From: Owenia fusiformis
Lineage: Eukaryota > Annelida > Polychaeta > Sabellida > Oweniidae
Direction of reading: 5' to 3'
DNA length: 64,000 bases
NCBI GenBank assembly: GCA_903813345.2
Contig: CAIIXF020000004.1
Span: 6,403,525-6,467,524 of the forward strand
The notes under the pieces: generated by a model
What the model saw: the letters and a program-made list of their open reading frames with translations, nothing else
Database searches by the model: none
What the model was told of the DNA's origin: nothing
Part shown: positions 34,641-46,581 of the stretch, in pieces
How positions within the stretch are numbered: position 1 is the stretch's first letter
Layout of the letters: each line of letters starts with the position of its first letter
Made by a program: the position numbers and the translations under genes

Positions 34641-35607
34641 GATATACGCCTTGTATTGTTTGACCTATTGTTACAAGTTAAAAGTTCATAAAGAATAAAA
34701 AGCCTATGACCAATAACAACTCTTGTTATTTTAACAGCAAAAGCTAGTGATGTGGACCCCACAATACACGATTTATTAAGACGAAACAAAAAATTCTAAT
34801 CGATTGAACTTCACAAAAAGTATTTCCAGTGGTAAGAGAATTGCAAAATTATTCATAACAACTACAACAGTTTGATTGAAATACACTGGTTCATATCTGA
34901 GACCGAAAACTAAAAATGTTATACCAATAATCACATGTTTAGAATAATCCTCAAACACAATGAGCTGTTTGGGATTAGATTGATTCACCATGCAGCAACT
35001 GCAAGTGGTAGACCATTTGCAAAACTGATAAATTTAACCTCAATTCATGAATAATTGCAGTTTTTTTATTTACAAAATCGTATATCGTGGCAAACTGTTT
35101 ACGTCTCAGACGTCATTTGACAATCGTTTCACGTGATGTAACATTTCTGCTCTGAAAATGAAATCAGTTTTGTCATTTTTGCCGTGAAAATAGACATGTC
35201 ACAGTTTTACTATAATAATGTTAATCACACAAGTAAAAGCAAATGTTTGGTTTAATTCACACATAGCTAGGCAAAGTGTGTCAGATTTCAGCCAATCAAA
35301 ACACGCTATTTCACGTCACTGCATTCCTTTATATAACCAACGACACATTTGTTGTATGGTTGTGAAGGTGACAACTTGGACACTACAGATTGAGATTATA
35401 CTTTACCAATTTGCCTCTTACAAAAGGTTTCATTGAAAATATATTATCTAAATGATTTCGTATCTTTTATGTGAATTTGCAGAAAATATTTTTCAATGTG
35501 TGAAAATAATTGAAGCCCAAGACTTCTTAATCCTTAAATTATATTTTGCAAAATCGAAGATGCAATTCTATTAAATGATGAAATTAAAGTAGTAATCAAG
35601 TTGTTGT

Positions 35608-35752
35608 CCCGTAGCCAGGGGGTTAAATAGGTTCCCCCAGAATGACCGAAAATTCTTTCAAAAGTATGCAGATGTACACCATTCTGAGTACTTTTTAGTG
35701 CTTTTTGCTATTTTTTTTTACTAAACCTGTCAAAAGCTGGCTACGGGCCTGG
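35608..35752 (+). repeat. CCCGTAGCCAG-family element, copy 4
   Basis: It starts CCCGTAGCCAGG and ends CTGGCTACGGG, so both inverted termini are preserved. That defines the element as about 145 bp with terminal inverted repeats. The interior has the ATTCTTTCAAAA and CATTCTGAGTACTTTTTAG blocks seen in other copies. Confidence 0.75.
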
Positions 35753-36032
35753 TATATATGTAGTCAATAAAATTGGAAATAAGCTAAATTGTTTGGCCAA
35801 AATAATGTGTGGCACTACGTAAAAAGTCATCAAGCATTTTTGATACAAATTGTTTCTAAGCTATCGATACACCGCAAATATAGACTTTTTGTAGTAACAT
35901 CACATTCGAGATGTAATTGTCAAAACGTTTGTTGTCGCACTTTCAAAATGTTGGTTTTTGTAGTCCAGTGAAAACATTAGGTCCCTCATGTCAAGAGTTG
36001 GTATCAACGTGACATATCTCGAAACCACGTAA

Positions 36033-37775
36033 CTACAGACCAAGTTTAGCAATGGCTTTGCTTTTTAATGTCGTCTTGTCTATTTTACCACTCGCCAAGA
36101 CAGGGAAATGTTCCATTGTAATGTAATATCTGGGCGCATTACTGAGTCCGTCAGCTGTTACATCAGAGAAGACCCCATTACACCACGTCTTGATCTCATC
36201 TTCTGAAAGGCTATGACCATCATGAACTCGGATACAGGCACACAGCTCCTCATATAGCCTCGGATCTGGTACACCTATAACGTGCACTTGATTAACGCTT
36301 GGGTGTTCGTTGATGACTCTCTCAATGGCTCCAGGATACACAATCACAGTTCCACGCTTTATTATGTCTTTAATGCGACCAACGACTGTAAGGTAGCCGT
36401 AAGGGGTCAGCGTGCCTATATCGCCAGAGTGGAGCCATCCGTTTGAATCCAACGCTTCAAGTGTTTTCTCCTTGTTGTTCAGGTAACCAGCAAAAACGCT
36501 GTAAGCTCGCGTACAAATCTCACCCTTTGTGTTGATAGGCAATATCTTATTTGTCTCGTCCTTTATCGCTATTTCGACATGTGGAAACCCATATCCAGCG
36601 GTTTCATGCTGTTTAACATAGTCTCCTGAAGGAAATAAAAGAGTGACCAATAAGTTCTCCGTTTGCCCATAGACAATGCAGAATGTTACGTTTATACGGG
36701 ATTTGAACGTATCAATGATGAGGGGATCCATTCTCTGCCCTCCCGACCACACCGCCTTAAGTGACGATAGATCGAACTTCTTAACGATTTTTTCATCCAT
36801 GTTGACGACATCATACAGTATGTAGGGCATCAATAGTGCTTTTGTTACCTTTTCATTCTGCAATATTCTCAATACAGTTTCAGAATTCTGATTTCCAACG
36901 GTTTGGCGAGCATCAATGGTTACCAATTTTTCTTGAGCAGCGAGAACAAATCCAATTGAGATGGTCCCACCGGCCCAAGAAAAAGGCCGATCGTTGAATG
37001 TGACATTGCGCTCTGATCCGATGTACAGGCGTCTGCTTAAATACGTTATGCAATTAACCATTCCCTTATGCGTTATAAGAGCATGCTTTGGTTTTCCGGT
37101 GCTTCCGGATGTTGAATTTACCCAACATGGACTATCCATATTCACGCGATCATTCGCAGCTTCAAATTTCTTTTTTTCTTCATTTGTTTTAGGTTTAATT
37201 AAGTCAATAAAATCAAGAGATCCAACGAGAGAATCTCCTACACTGACTACGTATCTTAACTCTGGCATGGACGGATCGGTAACACCTTGTAGAATTTTTG
37301 AGAAAACCTCAGACACAATCGCTTTCTTGGATGTATCATCTCCGATATACATAATGACCATCTTAGCATCGACGTCTTTCACCTTCTCAACAATATCTAC
37401 GCCACTTCTGAGATCAAATGATATAAAAACAGGCAATGCTGCACAATGGAGAAGGCCTCCAACGCTGACGATGTTTTCTTCGCAGTTCGGTATACATACG
37501 ACTACTTTATCCCCGGGTTGAACACCCAGGTCAATAAGAGACACGGCCAGGTTCTCGGATAGAGCCACCCATCTCTTGTAGGTGATACTGCCTTGGCGAG
37601 TTCCATCGGGTTTCATAAAAACCACAGCCTCTTCATCACTATCTTTCAGCTCTCTCATACAGTCATACAGCGTACGGGAGGATAGGGGACGTTTTGAAGC
37701 AACGTGTATGTAGCTTTTAGTGAGTGGTTCTTTAATAGGCTCTACATCAGGATCTGAGACTTCTATGTATTCCAT
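36033..37775 (-). CDS. Acyl-CoA synthetase (ANL superfamily, ACSF2-like)
   Basis: One uninterrupted frame of 580 aa. The enzyme should activate a carboxylic acid (probably a medium-chain fatty acid) to acyl-AMP and then acyl-CoA. ANL motifs in order: P-loop STSGSTGKPK (221-230), YGQTEN (369-374), a hinge-region SGD (450-452), VGRIKDIIKRG (465-475), and C-terminal ASGKIDK with the catalytic Lys at about 567. The usual PxEIE after the hinge reads PGAIE (481-485), with the first Glu replaced by Ala. There is no obvious peroxisomal C-terminal signal (ends KLGL). A splice acceptor (CTTTACAG) lies four bases before the ATG, so a 5' UTR intron is likely and the ATG at 37775 is a good start. The opening stretch SYIHVASKRPLSSRTL resembles the ACSF2 N-terminal region. 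Substrate uncertain. Confidence 0.9.
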   Translation of the reverse strand: MEYIEVSDPDVEPIKEPLTKSYIHVASKRPLSSRTLYDCMRELKDSDEEAVVFMKPDGTRQGSITYKRWVALSENLAVSLIDLGVQPGDKVVVCIPNCEENIVSVGGLLHCAALPVFISFDLRSGVDIVEKVKDVDAKMVIMYIGDDTSKKAIVSEVFSKILQGVTDPSMPELRYVVSVGDSLVGSLDFIDLIKPKTNEEKKKFEAANDRVNMDSPCWVNSTSGSTGKPKHALITHKGMVNCITYLSRRLYIGSERNVTFNDRPFSWAGGTISIGFVLAAQEKLVTIDARQTVGNQNSETVLRILQNEKVTKALLMPYILYDVVNMDEKIVKKFDLSSLKAVWSGGQRMDPLIIDTFKSRINVTFCIVYGQTENLLVTLLFPSGDYVKQHETAGYGFPHVEIAIKDETNKILPINTKGEICTRAYSVFAGYLNNKEKTLEALDSNGWLHSGDIGTLTPYGYLTVVGRIKDIIKRGTVIVYPGAIERVINEHPSVNQVHVIGVPDPRLYEELCACIRVHDGHSLSEDEIKTWCNGVFSDVTADGLSNAPRYYITMEHFPVLASGKIDKTTLKSKAIAKLGL

Positions 37776-38394
37776 GATTCTGTAAAGATAACACTATTAT
37801 GATCTCAATTGTGATTTGAATGCATTTTAAAGAAATATAGGGTGAGTCGAAAAAGGGTAGCCCAAACTGTAAACAAATCTTAATAACTCAGTCACCCAGT
37901 AAGGGTTTAAAGTCATATTTGGCACAATTGAACTTTTTCAATGTTCTTTCATTCAACCGAGAGGGTTTCATTGGTCTATTCTAAATCGTCACGTAATATG
38001 TTCAATATGCCAGTCTTGTCTTTGGTTGCAAACCTGAACTCATTGGATGAAGTCTTCTGACTACAAGCTCACAGATATCTTGCTCCAGCTCTGAATTCCC
38101 TTCCAATCGCTTGTTTCTACTCTGATGCGTATAGGAACTTGTTAATATACACATGATCTTTGAAATAGTCTCAATGTGGACTTCCGGGGCTCATATTGAA
38201 TTGATATATTTGGTATTCGGGACATGTCTTGTAAATGACCATGAAATTGTGACCATTGAAAACTGACGAATGAAACTTATAAAGATAAAAGAACATTGAA
38301 CAAGGTTCAATTCTGCTTAATATGATGGTACTGTATCATTAAATTGCCTAATATCGGGTTACAGTGACATTATACTTAATTTTGTACCAGAAAA

Positions 38395-39120
38395 TAGAGA
38401 GGTTAAGCAAGACGATTTTTTATGACGTGAACCGCAAACGTAAACCTTTGCGTTCCCGTTTACGTACTATGAACAAAAGTGCTTTAAGCTGAGAACTTTA
38501 GGCGTAACGTAAACGCAAACCTCAAAATGATTTTTTTCTTAGCGGCCTTTCGTTTTATTTTCTACTTTAAAAGTATAAAAAATATTACTTTATTGACAAA
38601 TTGATGAAAGTGTCAACAAAGGAAATGCTTCACAGCCTAGCAGTGTTCTATGACATCTTGAATCTTGCAAAATACAACAGGACGCAATAATATCTTTAAT
38701 GTCTTCAAAGCATTCATAGTTTTATTACTATGTCACAATATGTATAATCGAATTAAGATGAGTTGACATGTGGTATAATTGCCATGCATGTAATCTCATC
38801 AGATTTTACATTTGAAATGGGTGCCTCAATAATTCAAGTTATATTTGATTAGATTGGACACAAATGATCTCGATATATACACGGATTTGTGTCAAACATA
38901 TTTATGCATTCGACCTATATCATATTTATCTCAATCGAACTTGATAAAGTATGAAAAATCTTTTACGGAACGACCTACCTAGACTTTGATTTTTCACGTT
39001 TGGATGTACGTAAACCGGGAAATAAGTAGAACAATATGACGTCACATCCTGAGAAAAACCTGCGCGCGCCTTCCCGTTCGCGGTTTACGTTGTAAAAAGT
39101 AGTGTTGCTTAACCTCTCTA
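38395..39120. mobile_element. Inverted-repeat element with TAGAGAGGTTAAGCAA ends
   Basis: TAGAGAGGTTAAGCAA at the left end is exactly inverted at the right end. Subterminal blocks on both sides are rich in GTAAAC/GTTTAC motifs (CGCAAACGTAAACC and CGCGGTTTACG). It is about 725 bp long and has no transposase, so it is a non-autonomous DNA transposon. No clear target-site duplication was seen. Confidence 0.7.
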
Positions 39121-39754
39121 ATAACATGTGCAGGTACTGCATTTTTTGCCAAAATGTTACTTTCTACCTGAAGCTTAACTCCTATTATCTAAGGAGACGC
39201 GATGAAAACTTCATGCACGATTTCCTTCTTGGTGTTTTACCAAGGGTTCCTTTAACATGTACAGACCACTCGATTTCCAGAGAATGTTGACATTATTTTT
39301 GTAGTTTAATTAAAGAGTATTGGACTAACAACTTAACACTTGTCTTTTTCAATGGCTAATAGCCGCAGTGAACATTCCGTTTTGTAAAGCTGGCCTAGCA
39401 TATATTTTTGAGAACAACCAATGGACCTAAATTCCACTTCGGGAAATCGATAAAATTATATATAACTATAACTTTGTAACTGTATTTCATATAAATCCTG
39501 TATTAGCCCTGGCAACCGGATTCATTTGTAAACTATTTAAACTGCAAATACTGTGTAAATCCTTTATGAATCCTGGCTACAAGATTCTTTTTTTACTTCG
39601 TCCAATATGAATCCTGCATGATTCCCGAAAGCTTGTACACTATCTTACATGCTATTCCTTAATGAATCCTGGTTACACAACGCTTTGTAAACTACCTTCT
39701 GTATGAATCCTGTATGATTCCCAAAGGCTGGATTCATTTGTAAACGGTAACTGG

Positions 39755-39850
39755 TCAACTCGTACCCAAGACAACTCGTACCCAAGTCAAGTCGTACCCA
39801 AGACAACTCGTACCCAAGACAACTCGTACCCAAGACAACTTGTACCCAAG
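39755..39850 (+). repeat. 16-bp tandem array, forward
   Basis: About six copies of ACAACTCGTACCCAAG, with one or two base variants (AGTC, CTTGTACC). Its reverse-complement array lies at 40699-40797. Confidence 0.85.
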
Positions 39851-40698
39851 TATATGTTTTGTTTTGAATCAAGTGTTGGGCTCGAAATGGGTATAGATAT
39901 ACATATTATAATGGTTACATACAGTTCAGAATAGTTTGAAGTATGTAGAAGAGTTTTTGGAAGAAATCGATTGAAATTTGTGACCAAATATATTGGTCAC
40001 AGATTCAGATGTTTGAGGGAAGAGATTTATGTTTATTCCACATATTCATAATCATTGTTCACAATATTAGTGGTATTTTTGTATGTTAATGAGTGTTTGG
40101 AACAAGTATCAGATCTAATTCATCTTGAAATATGGTATTATCAAAAATATAAAGATTTTCAAAACTTGCGCCTATTTCTTATTAAACAGATAATCTATTT
40201 AGGATTTCATATTATCAGATTAAAGAATGATAATTCTAAGAAGTTACCTTCATAAAATTAAGCAATAAAAAATATTCTAAATAATATGAATATCAAATAT
40301 CATTTTGATGCTTATTCATACATGATATAATACACTTTGCATGCATGTGTTCAAATATAATCCAATTAAGTTCAAAATGGAAAAGAAATTAACAGATTAA
40401 TGTTCCCTTATTAATTTTCTCTGAATGCACTAAGCTAAATTAATTGTTTGATTCATTTGTTGAAAAGTTACTGTTGTAATTATATTCATTTATATATATG
40501 TATTTCAAAAAAAGTTGAGAAAAAGCCCTTCAAAGCACTTCAAAGGTAATCCAAGTTAAAACAAAATGCTTTGCTTAATCCATTGAGAAAAAATGTCTTC
40601 TAAATTCAGAAAAAATATTGAGGCACATTATAACATTAAACATTCAGACACAGACTCAATTTGTTTTCTTATATGCACCCATAATACAGAAAACAAAC

Positions 40699-40797
40699 GT
40701 GGGTACGAGTTGTCTTGGGTACCAGTTGACTTGGGTACGAGTTGTCTTGGGTACAAGTTGTCTTGGGTACGAGTTGTCTTGGGTACGAGTTGACTAG
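40699..40797 (-). repeat. 16-bp tandem array, inverted partner
   Basis: About six copies of CTTGGGTACGAGTTGT, the reverse complement of the 39755-39850 unit, with the same kinds of variant (GTACCAG, GTACAAG). The two arrays are nearly equal in length. Confidence 0.85.
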
Positions 40798-41239
40798 GAA
40801 GCTTTGTAAACTATATTTCATATAAAATAAACTATTTAAACTGCAATGCATATGAATCTTGTAGTCAGGAGTCATACACGATTCATATGCACATATGCAT
40901 CCTACATGAATCCTGCCTCCAGGATTCAGTCAATGGTTTGGTTCATTTTGTTTTATATTAGAAACGCACTGACTCTATTCTATACATCGTGTAAATCGAT
41001 ATAACAGAGAACTTTCGATATAAGTTTTCAGACAAACTTATACCACACCTTAAACTTTTAAGTGACACAAATCTACTGGGGAGGAAGGCGTCGAAATCTC
41101 AAATAAATCAGGAACTCTCGAACTACATTATTGCCAAATATTTTGTTGTGATTTGATTTGAAGGATGAAAGCACTCTATCTTCGTTTCCAGAGTACCTTC
41201 CCAGTGCTATATCTGACTTATACAAGTACAAGTTTGCTT

Positions 41240-41455
41240 ATATACGTGTACGTAGTCTAAATAACTTATATCGAATACCTACCTACCTGGACTGTCTAGT
41301 TGAAGAGCTGCAGTCAGATGTACTTGTATTTGCTTGTGTTGTACATGTACAATATAAATTAGTATATATACACCCGTTTATCAGGCCAAACGTAAGGTCT
41401 TTGGACTCAGTGCTCCTAAACGATAAGTCAAAGCAGTTCTCTTATAGAGTTGAAC
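41240..41455. repeat. Dispersed repeat pair member 2
   Basis: Partner of about 34440-34640, sharing AACGTAAGGTCTTTGGACTC and several flanking words. An open frame of 100 codons crosses it (41158-41460), but I find no family resemblance, and the paired copy does not keep the frame open. Confidence 0.5.
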
Positions 41456-41480
41456 AATGATTTATACGTTTCAAGTGGTC

Positions 41481-42987
41481 TAAAGGCCCGGTCACACCGC
41501 CCGGACGTTGCTGGAGCGTTCCTTGAGCATTGAAAAAATTCATCAACGCTCGTCAACGCGCACAAAATGGGGAAAAAAGCAAAAACACGGGCGTTGGCTT
41601 AGCGGTGCACCGCTGAAGCCGGCGTTGCTTTAGCGTTGGTTAAGCGGTTGCGAGCGGTAGCTAGCGTTTGTTTAGCGGTAATGCTAGCGTTGGTATAGCG
41701 GCGTTCTGCGCATGAGAGCGTTGCCTCGGCGGGGGTATACATAGCAGCAGCGTTGGTTTAGCAGCATATCGCGTTTGACTACTGGGAAATTATTTCGAGT
41801 GGGAAGTGTTTAAGAGTGAAGACCTTTATTGGAATTTGTAACTTTAACAAAAGTCCTTCAAGGATTAAAGAAGAAATGTTTTAAATCTAAAGTGCTTCTA
41901 TTAATGTAATATGACATTAAGAATGAATAACATTACAATTTTCTTTAATAATCTCTCATATCATTTCAAACAAACATATCACAATTTAATCGTTGCATTT
42001 TCATTACTTGGAACCGATTTACGTTCAAATTGCTTCAACAATGTCAAATAACATTTACAGCAAAGTAATAATCATGACGCATGACAAATTTTTGCATTGC
42101 TGTGCGCGCATCAACTTTTTGTATAATACCATGACGAGTGCAACATTTTACAAGCTGCGCAGAAAATTCACAGATAATTTATTGAATTGCTTGACGTGAA
42201 AACACTAGGTATATACTATATTTGAATAAAGGTCTCAGTAAAAGTCTATTTGTATTAACATTTAATGAAAAGCAAAAATCGCATAATTCACCTTTTTAAA
42301 ATCCAAAATCACAAACTTTGAGTGCTTAATTTAGGAATTTACAATGCAAAAAATTGAAATGCCAGACATGAATATATATATAATCAAATGTAAAATGCAC
42401 AAGTGTCTCCACAGTGTTCTACACAGTGGTGCATTTCTCCACGTATTTATAGCCAAATTCTGGTCCCGCTCCGACACCTCTATACCAACGCCAAAGCAAA
42501 GTTCATCGCCGCCATGGAACGCTGCGACAACGTCCGACACCGTTCCAACTACCCCATGTACGCTGATAAAACGCTAACAACCGCTCCACCGACGTTTGTG
42601 CAACGTTTAATCGCCGCCCGGGCAACGCTGGCGAAGCAGCGGTGGTCCAGCGTTTAAGATTTCTGCGTTGGTCTAGCGGATTCAAGCGTCCACGAACTTG
42701 CGTCTAGCGGTGCCAAACTTTGACTGGGCGTTGGTGGAGCGGTGATAAACTTTGCCAGGGCGTAAAAGTGTCCCTTTTTCAACGCTCGCAATATTTTGAG
42801 CAGCTCAAAACTTTTGGAGCGTTAGGATGGCCACTCGAGAAACATCTGCGTTGGCCGAGCGTTTACAGCGTTGCTTTAACGGATGCCAACTTTTGTTAAA
42901 CGGTGGTGAACGTTTACGAGCGTTGATGATTTTTTTCAACGTTCAAGGAACGCTCCAGCAACGTTTAGGCGGTGTGACCGGGCCTTA
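41481..42987. mobile_element. 1.5-kb inverted-repeat element built from GCGTTG motifs
   Basis: Terminal inverted repeats of about 70 bp: TAAAGGCCCGGTCACACCGC at the left, complementary to GCGGTGTGACCGGGCCTTA at the right, continuing through the GGAACGCTCCAGCAACGT block. The interior is packed with GCGTTG/CAACGC and GCGGT words in both orientations. A possible 8-bp target duplication (AAGTGGTC / AAGTGGCA) would fit a hAT-like origin. There is no transposase frame. Confidence 0.8.
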
Positions 42988-43173
42988 AGTGGCACTGTCT
43001 TTTCTGTTTATCATCTCAGCTTTTTTTGACCGATTTTAGCATTTACAGGCGTCCTAGACTTCCACAAACGCGAACATCAGTTCTGCCTCGCAAACTACGT
43101 TCCTTTCACTCGAACCACGATTCTCACATCGCTTCGTGGAAAATATTTCTGAAACCATCATTGGTACATATAC

Positions 43174-43398
43174 ACTGGTGATCCACTCGATTACGCTGGT
43201 TACTGAAACGGTTCGTTTCGGTAACAAAATGTCGGAACGTCGACATTTTTTAAAACGTAAGATACTGATACACGTTTGTGATAAAAATGTCGGAGAAATT
43301 CTGCCTACATGTGAAATAAGGAAAAAAGAAAAATCGTACCTTCGACGTTCCGACAATCTGTTACCTCGTTAGCCAGCGTAATCGAGTGGATCACCAGT
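43174..43398. mobile_element. ACTGGTGATC inverted-repeat element, copy 2
   Basis: Same family as 26461-26763. Shared parts are ACTGGTGATCCACTC, the GGTAACAAAATGTCGGAACG segment, GTGAAATAAGGAAAAAAGAA and the terminal GGATCACCAGT. It is about 225 bp, shorter than copy 1 by internal deletion. Confidence 0.8.
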
Positions 43399-43810
43399 GA
43401 TATATTTTGTGGAATATGAGTGCTTTATGCAGTGAAGCAATTAAAAACCAAACATAAAAAGGTATCGCCGGTGGATTTCTTCGGTTATGCTTCTTATAGT
43501 CCATGGTATGAAATCTCTAGGACGTCTAATAAAGGAGCTGGTAGCACACTATAGCGCAGCGATATTTGACCTTACATTAACATACCTACATATGTCCCCT
43601 AATAATTTTTTATCATAACCGTTCAATATACTTCCGGCTTTTAGGCTGAATTATGCCTGCCATTAACAGAGGTCAAAAATTACCAAAAAATAAAATCCCA
43701 ACTTTTCACAATTTGGAGAACACAATGCAACAGAAAATAATACAAAACTGTTTTTAAATATATGATTTAGGTTTCTAAGCTATAAGTTTGAGGTTATTTT
43801 TCTAACCCTA

Positions 43811-44608
43811 CTATCACACCAAACTAGTTCTCACTACGTTCTCGAAAACGGGCTTCAACTGTGTACGAACGGACTGGACTTACTAAGAACCGTTTGGGAT
43901 CTATTTACAAACTTCATCGAACGTACTCGAACGGGTAGGTCCTCTAGAACTAATACAATGCTCAAAATGTTCTCGTGGTCGTCACGTTCTACAATTAGAA
44001 CGAGTGACAACGTACTAGCGACGAGCTGGACGTACTACGAACGGAACCGTCGTACTTCAGTTCTACTAGGGACGTTTTAACAACGAGTTGAACTGTCTGA
44101 GGACGTGTTGAGAACGAGGTAGAACTAATTGCAAACGGGTTTAAACTGATTAAGAACGTATTTAACACTGCTTATGAACGAGTTAGCAAAAATATAGCTA
44201 TCACACCAAACAAGTTGCCACTGCGTTCTTCAAAACTAGTTGTAAACGGTTTCCGAACGGAACGAACGTAGCTGCAATTTTCTAAGGTCTATTTACGAAC
44301 TTTATGAACGTTCTCAGACGGGAATGTGATTTTAGAATTTTGAATCGATTCAAAATTCGATGGCGACCATGCCGTTCTGTAATCAGGTCATGTTGACCTT
44401 CTAGACTAAGGGACGCGGTCTACGACGGTGCACACCGACGTGGTGCGACCTGAACGAACTGCGAACCAGATGGACGTATTGAAGACTGTTTAAGAACGAA
44501 GAAGCTAATTATTTTAGACATATTTCCCGACCACAGCCAGATTGTGCCCGTTTTACGACGTTTTCGTAGGACTGGCAAGAACGGGTAAGAACTAGTTTGG
44601 TGTGATAG
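43811..44608. mobile_element. 0.8-kb inverted-repeat element built from GAACG motifs
   Basis: CTATCACACCAAACTAGTTC at the left is exactly inverted at the right (ending GTGTGATAG). An internal near-copy of the terminus lies around 44188 (CTATCACACCAAACAAGTT). The body is dense in GAACG/CGTTC words. Non-coding, so a non-autonomous DNA element. Confidence 0.8.
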
Positions 44609-45985
44609 GGGGGTTATCAATACCCAAAAATATGTAATCAGTGTATCGACATTTTGTATTGTTTCACAGGTATTAATAAGATAAATGCTACAAATGAATC
44701 ACTTTTATATTGGAATGACAAATGTTTAAATCATGCTAGTTTTTCACAAAAGGGGTCTCAATACGTTTTGAGATATGGACTTTTATTCAGCGGTGAAAAT
44801 TATCAATAAAGGCTCTTCCCTGACTAATTGGGACTACAGCTAAAATTCTATTTCCCGTAGTTAGATATAGCTCAGTTGCTTATAAAACAACCACCAAGAC
44901 TTTATCGAATTCATGAATAATTGAGAAAAATCGTTATCATTATCTTCCTAAAATTTGATTGTACCCAGCGGTAAGGTCAAATAACAAACAGCCATCAGAA
45001 AACTTGATGATATCCACAAGTAACGTCGAGGAAGAATTTCAAGGCGTTCGATTGCATATGACTCTAATTGATTATTAGCCATGCCCTTGGAATGTATGAA
45101 CAATCCAATACCTCTGTAACATTTAATTAGATATAAATCTTACCTATTTGTTATTGTATTATGTTTTGTAAAACATGAACAATAATTTGTTGTTAGACCC
45201 CTTGCGATTATATGGAAAAATTCTGGTAATAAAATGTTTTAACTGGTAAGAAAACTAATATGTTCCCAATCATAAATTACCTAGAGATATTCCACATAAT
45301 TTTGTTGAATTGGCTTGGCTCATATTTGAAAAATCAAACAAAATCTGAAAAACACTCTTGCATAATTACACTAATTAAACACCGACATCTACGGTAAAAT
45401 TAAATAGTATATTTTTAAATTATGATAATTTATCTTTGTTCGTATGCTTAAAATAACGGTCTGTGTCTTATAAAATGTAAAAAAAGTTCGAATCAAAATA
45501 TTAACGTTTTTTGACCCCTTGTGATGAAATACATTTTTCGACCCGAAAGCCGGACGTTTTTTCAGCAAATGGTATTTTAAAAGAATCAAGACATGTACAC
45601 CTTCATAAATATTGCTTCAAATGTTGCTGCGCTATAGTGTGCTACGGATCCTTCATATTCGGAAGTCATACCATGGACTATTATGGCAATACGCATTTTG
45701 CTTGCGCACAGAAAAACAGAAGTCGCTTTTTATTATTTGTAAACACAAGTATAAAATGTATTCACAGTACTCAGACTTCACTCAGTGGACACTGTCATCA
45801 ATTTCAATTGATGACCTAACTATAAAATGCATTCTCTAAAATAGCATGAATTCCTTATTTTATATGTGATATAATATATGATTATGGAGGTTGTTCTCTC
45901 ACATCGCTTTATTTTGTTGTATAATACAAAACTTGATTTAATTTTATAGCAATTATTATCAAAAGCGCAATGATTCCAGCCCCAG

Positions 45986-46450
45986 TCACAGTTGCTCACA
46001 GCGACCGCACGTTGACCGTAATTTCCTGAAATCAGTAAATTTCTGCGGCAACCGTAGGAAAACTACGACCGCCTTACAGTCGCATTGAGGTCCCCGAAGG
46101 ATATCCAGTTTTTATAGGACATAGAGTCACCGTAGAAAGTATTACTTGGAGTTATTAACATTTCACATTCCTGCGGTCACCGTAGAAATCAGTTAAGCTG
46201 TAAAAAGACACACGGCGACCGTATGTGGTGCACCATTGGTTTGCGGCTACCCTTGGATTGTATGGCTTTCAATTGACCTTAGCGAACCATAGGATCAAGG
46301 CCCCTCGTGGCTGTCTCGTGAATTCCCTGGTTTTTGTGTAGCTAACCTTACTGAAAAAATATCTGACTGCACAAATTCTAAGGTGACTGTAGGATTGTTA
46401 ATGACCGCAAAAATGATAGACCGTACGGTCGCCGAGGCAAATGTAACTGA
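45986..46450. mobile_element. Inverted-repeat element built from ACCGTAG motifs
   Basis: The left end GTCACAGTTGC..GCGACCGCACG is imperfectly inverted at the right (CGTACGGTCGCC..TGTAACTG). The interior repeats ACCGTAGG/ACCGTAGA about eight times with CTACGG counterparts. The right boundary is approximate. It lies just downstream of the GGT-like gene's last exon. Confidence 0.55.
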
Positions 46451-46581
46451 AGGTTTGGATAGTAGCCAGTCAATTCTTGTAATACTCCAATTTACATGTA
46501 CCAAAATCATGCGCAAGTAGCATAGGTAGTTCCTATGTTATAGTATCTTTGACAAAACATGTTTAGCGCATGTGCATCGAA

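Larger units (their letters stand above)
32966..36032. other. Intergenic region between receptor and acyl-CoA synthetase genes
   Basis: No coding exon was recognised. The stretch contains several nested foldbacks (33086-34003), a diverged copy of a dispersed repeat (about 34440-34640) and one CCCGTAGCCAG-family element (35608-35752). The two genes converge on this region, so both 3' UTRs should end here. Confidence 0.4.
39480..40935. repeat. Region of ATGAATCCTG repeats enclosing two inverted 16-bp arrays
   Basis: Both flanks contain repeated TGAATCCTG / ATGATTCC words (39480-39745 and 40850-40930). Inside are two short tandem arrays in opposite orientation separated by about 850 bp of AT-rich DNA. 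The whole can fold as one large imperfect hairpin. Confidence 0.55.
37776..46581. other. Transposon-rich intergenic block
   Basis: No host gene was recognised between the acyl-CoA synthetase and the GGT-like gene. About half of the sequence is accounted for by inverted-repeat elements listed separately (38395-39120, 41481-42987, 43174-43398, 43811-44608, 45986-46450) and by two oppositely oriented 16-bp arrays. The rest is AT-rich and featureless to my eye. The upstream edge near 37779 should contain the acyl-CoA synthetase promoter. Confidence 0.45.

Noticed and set aside
36961-37521. 186-codon open frame on the plus strand
   Set aside because: Antisense shadow of the well-supported acyl-CoA synthetase; no family resemblance.
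41158-41460. 100-codon open frame
   Set aside because: No recognisable domain; overlaps a dispersed repeat whose other copy is not open in the same frame.
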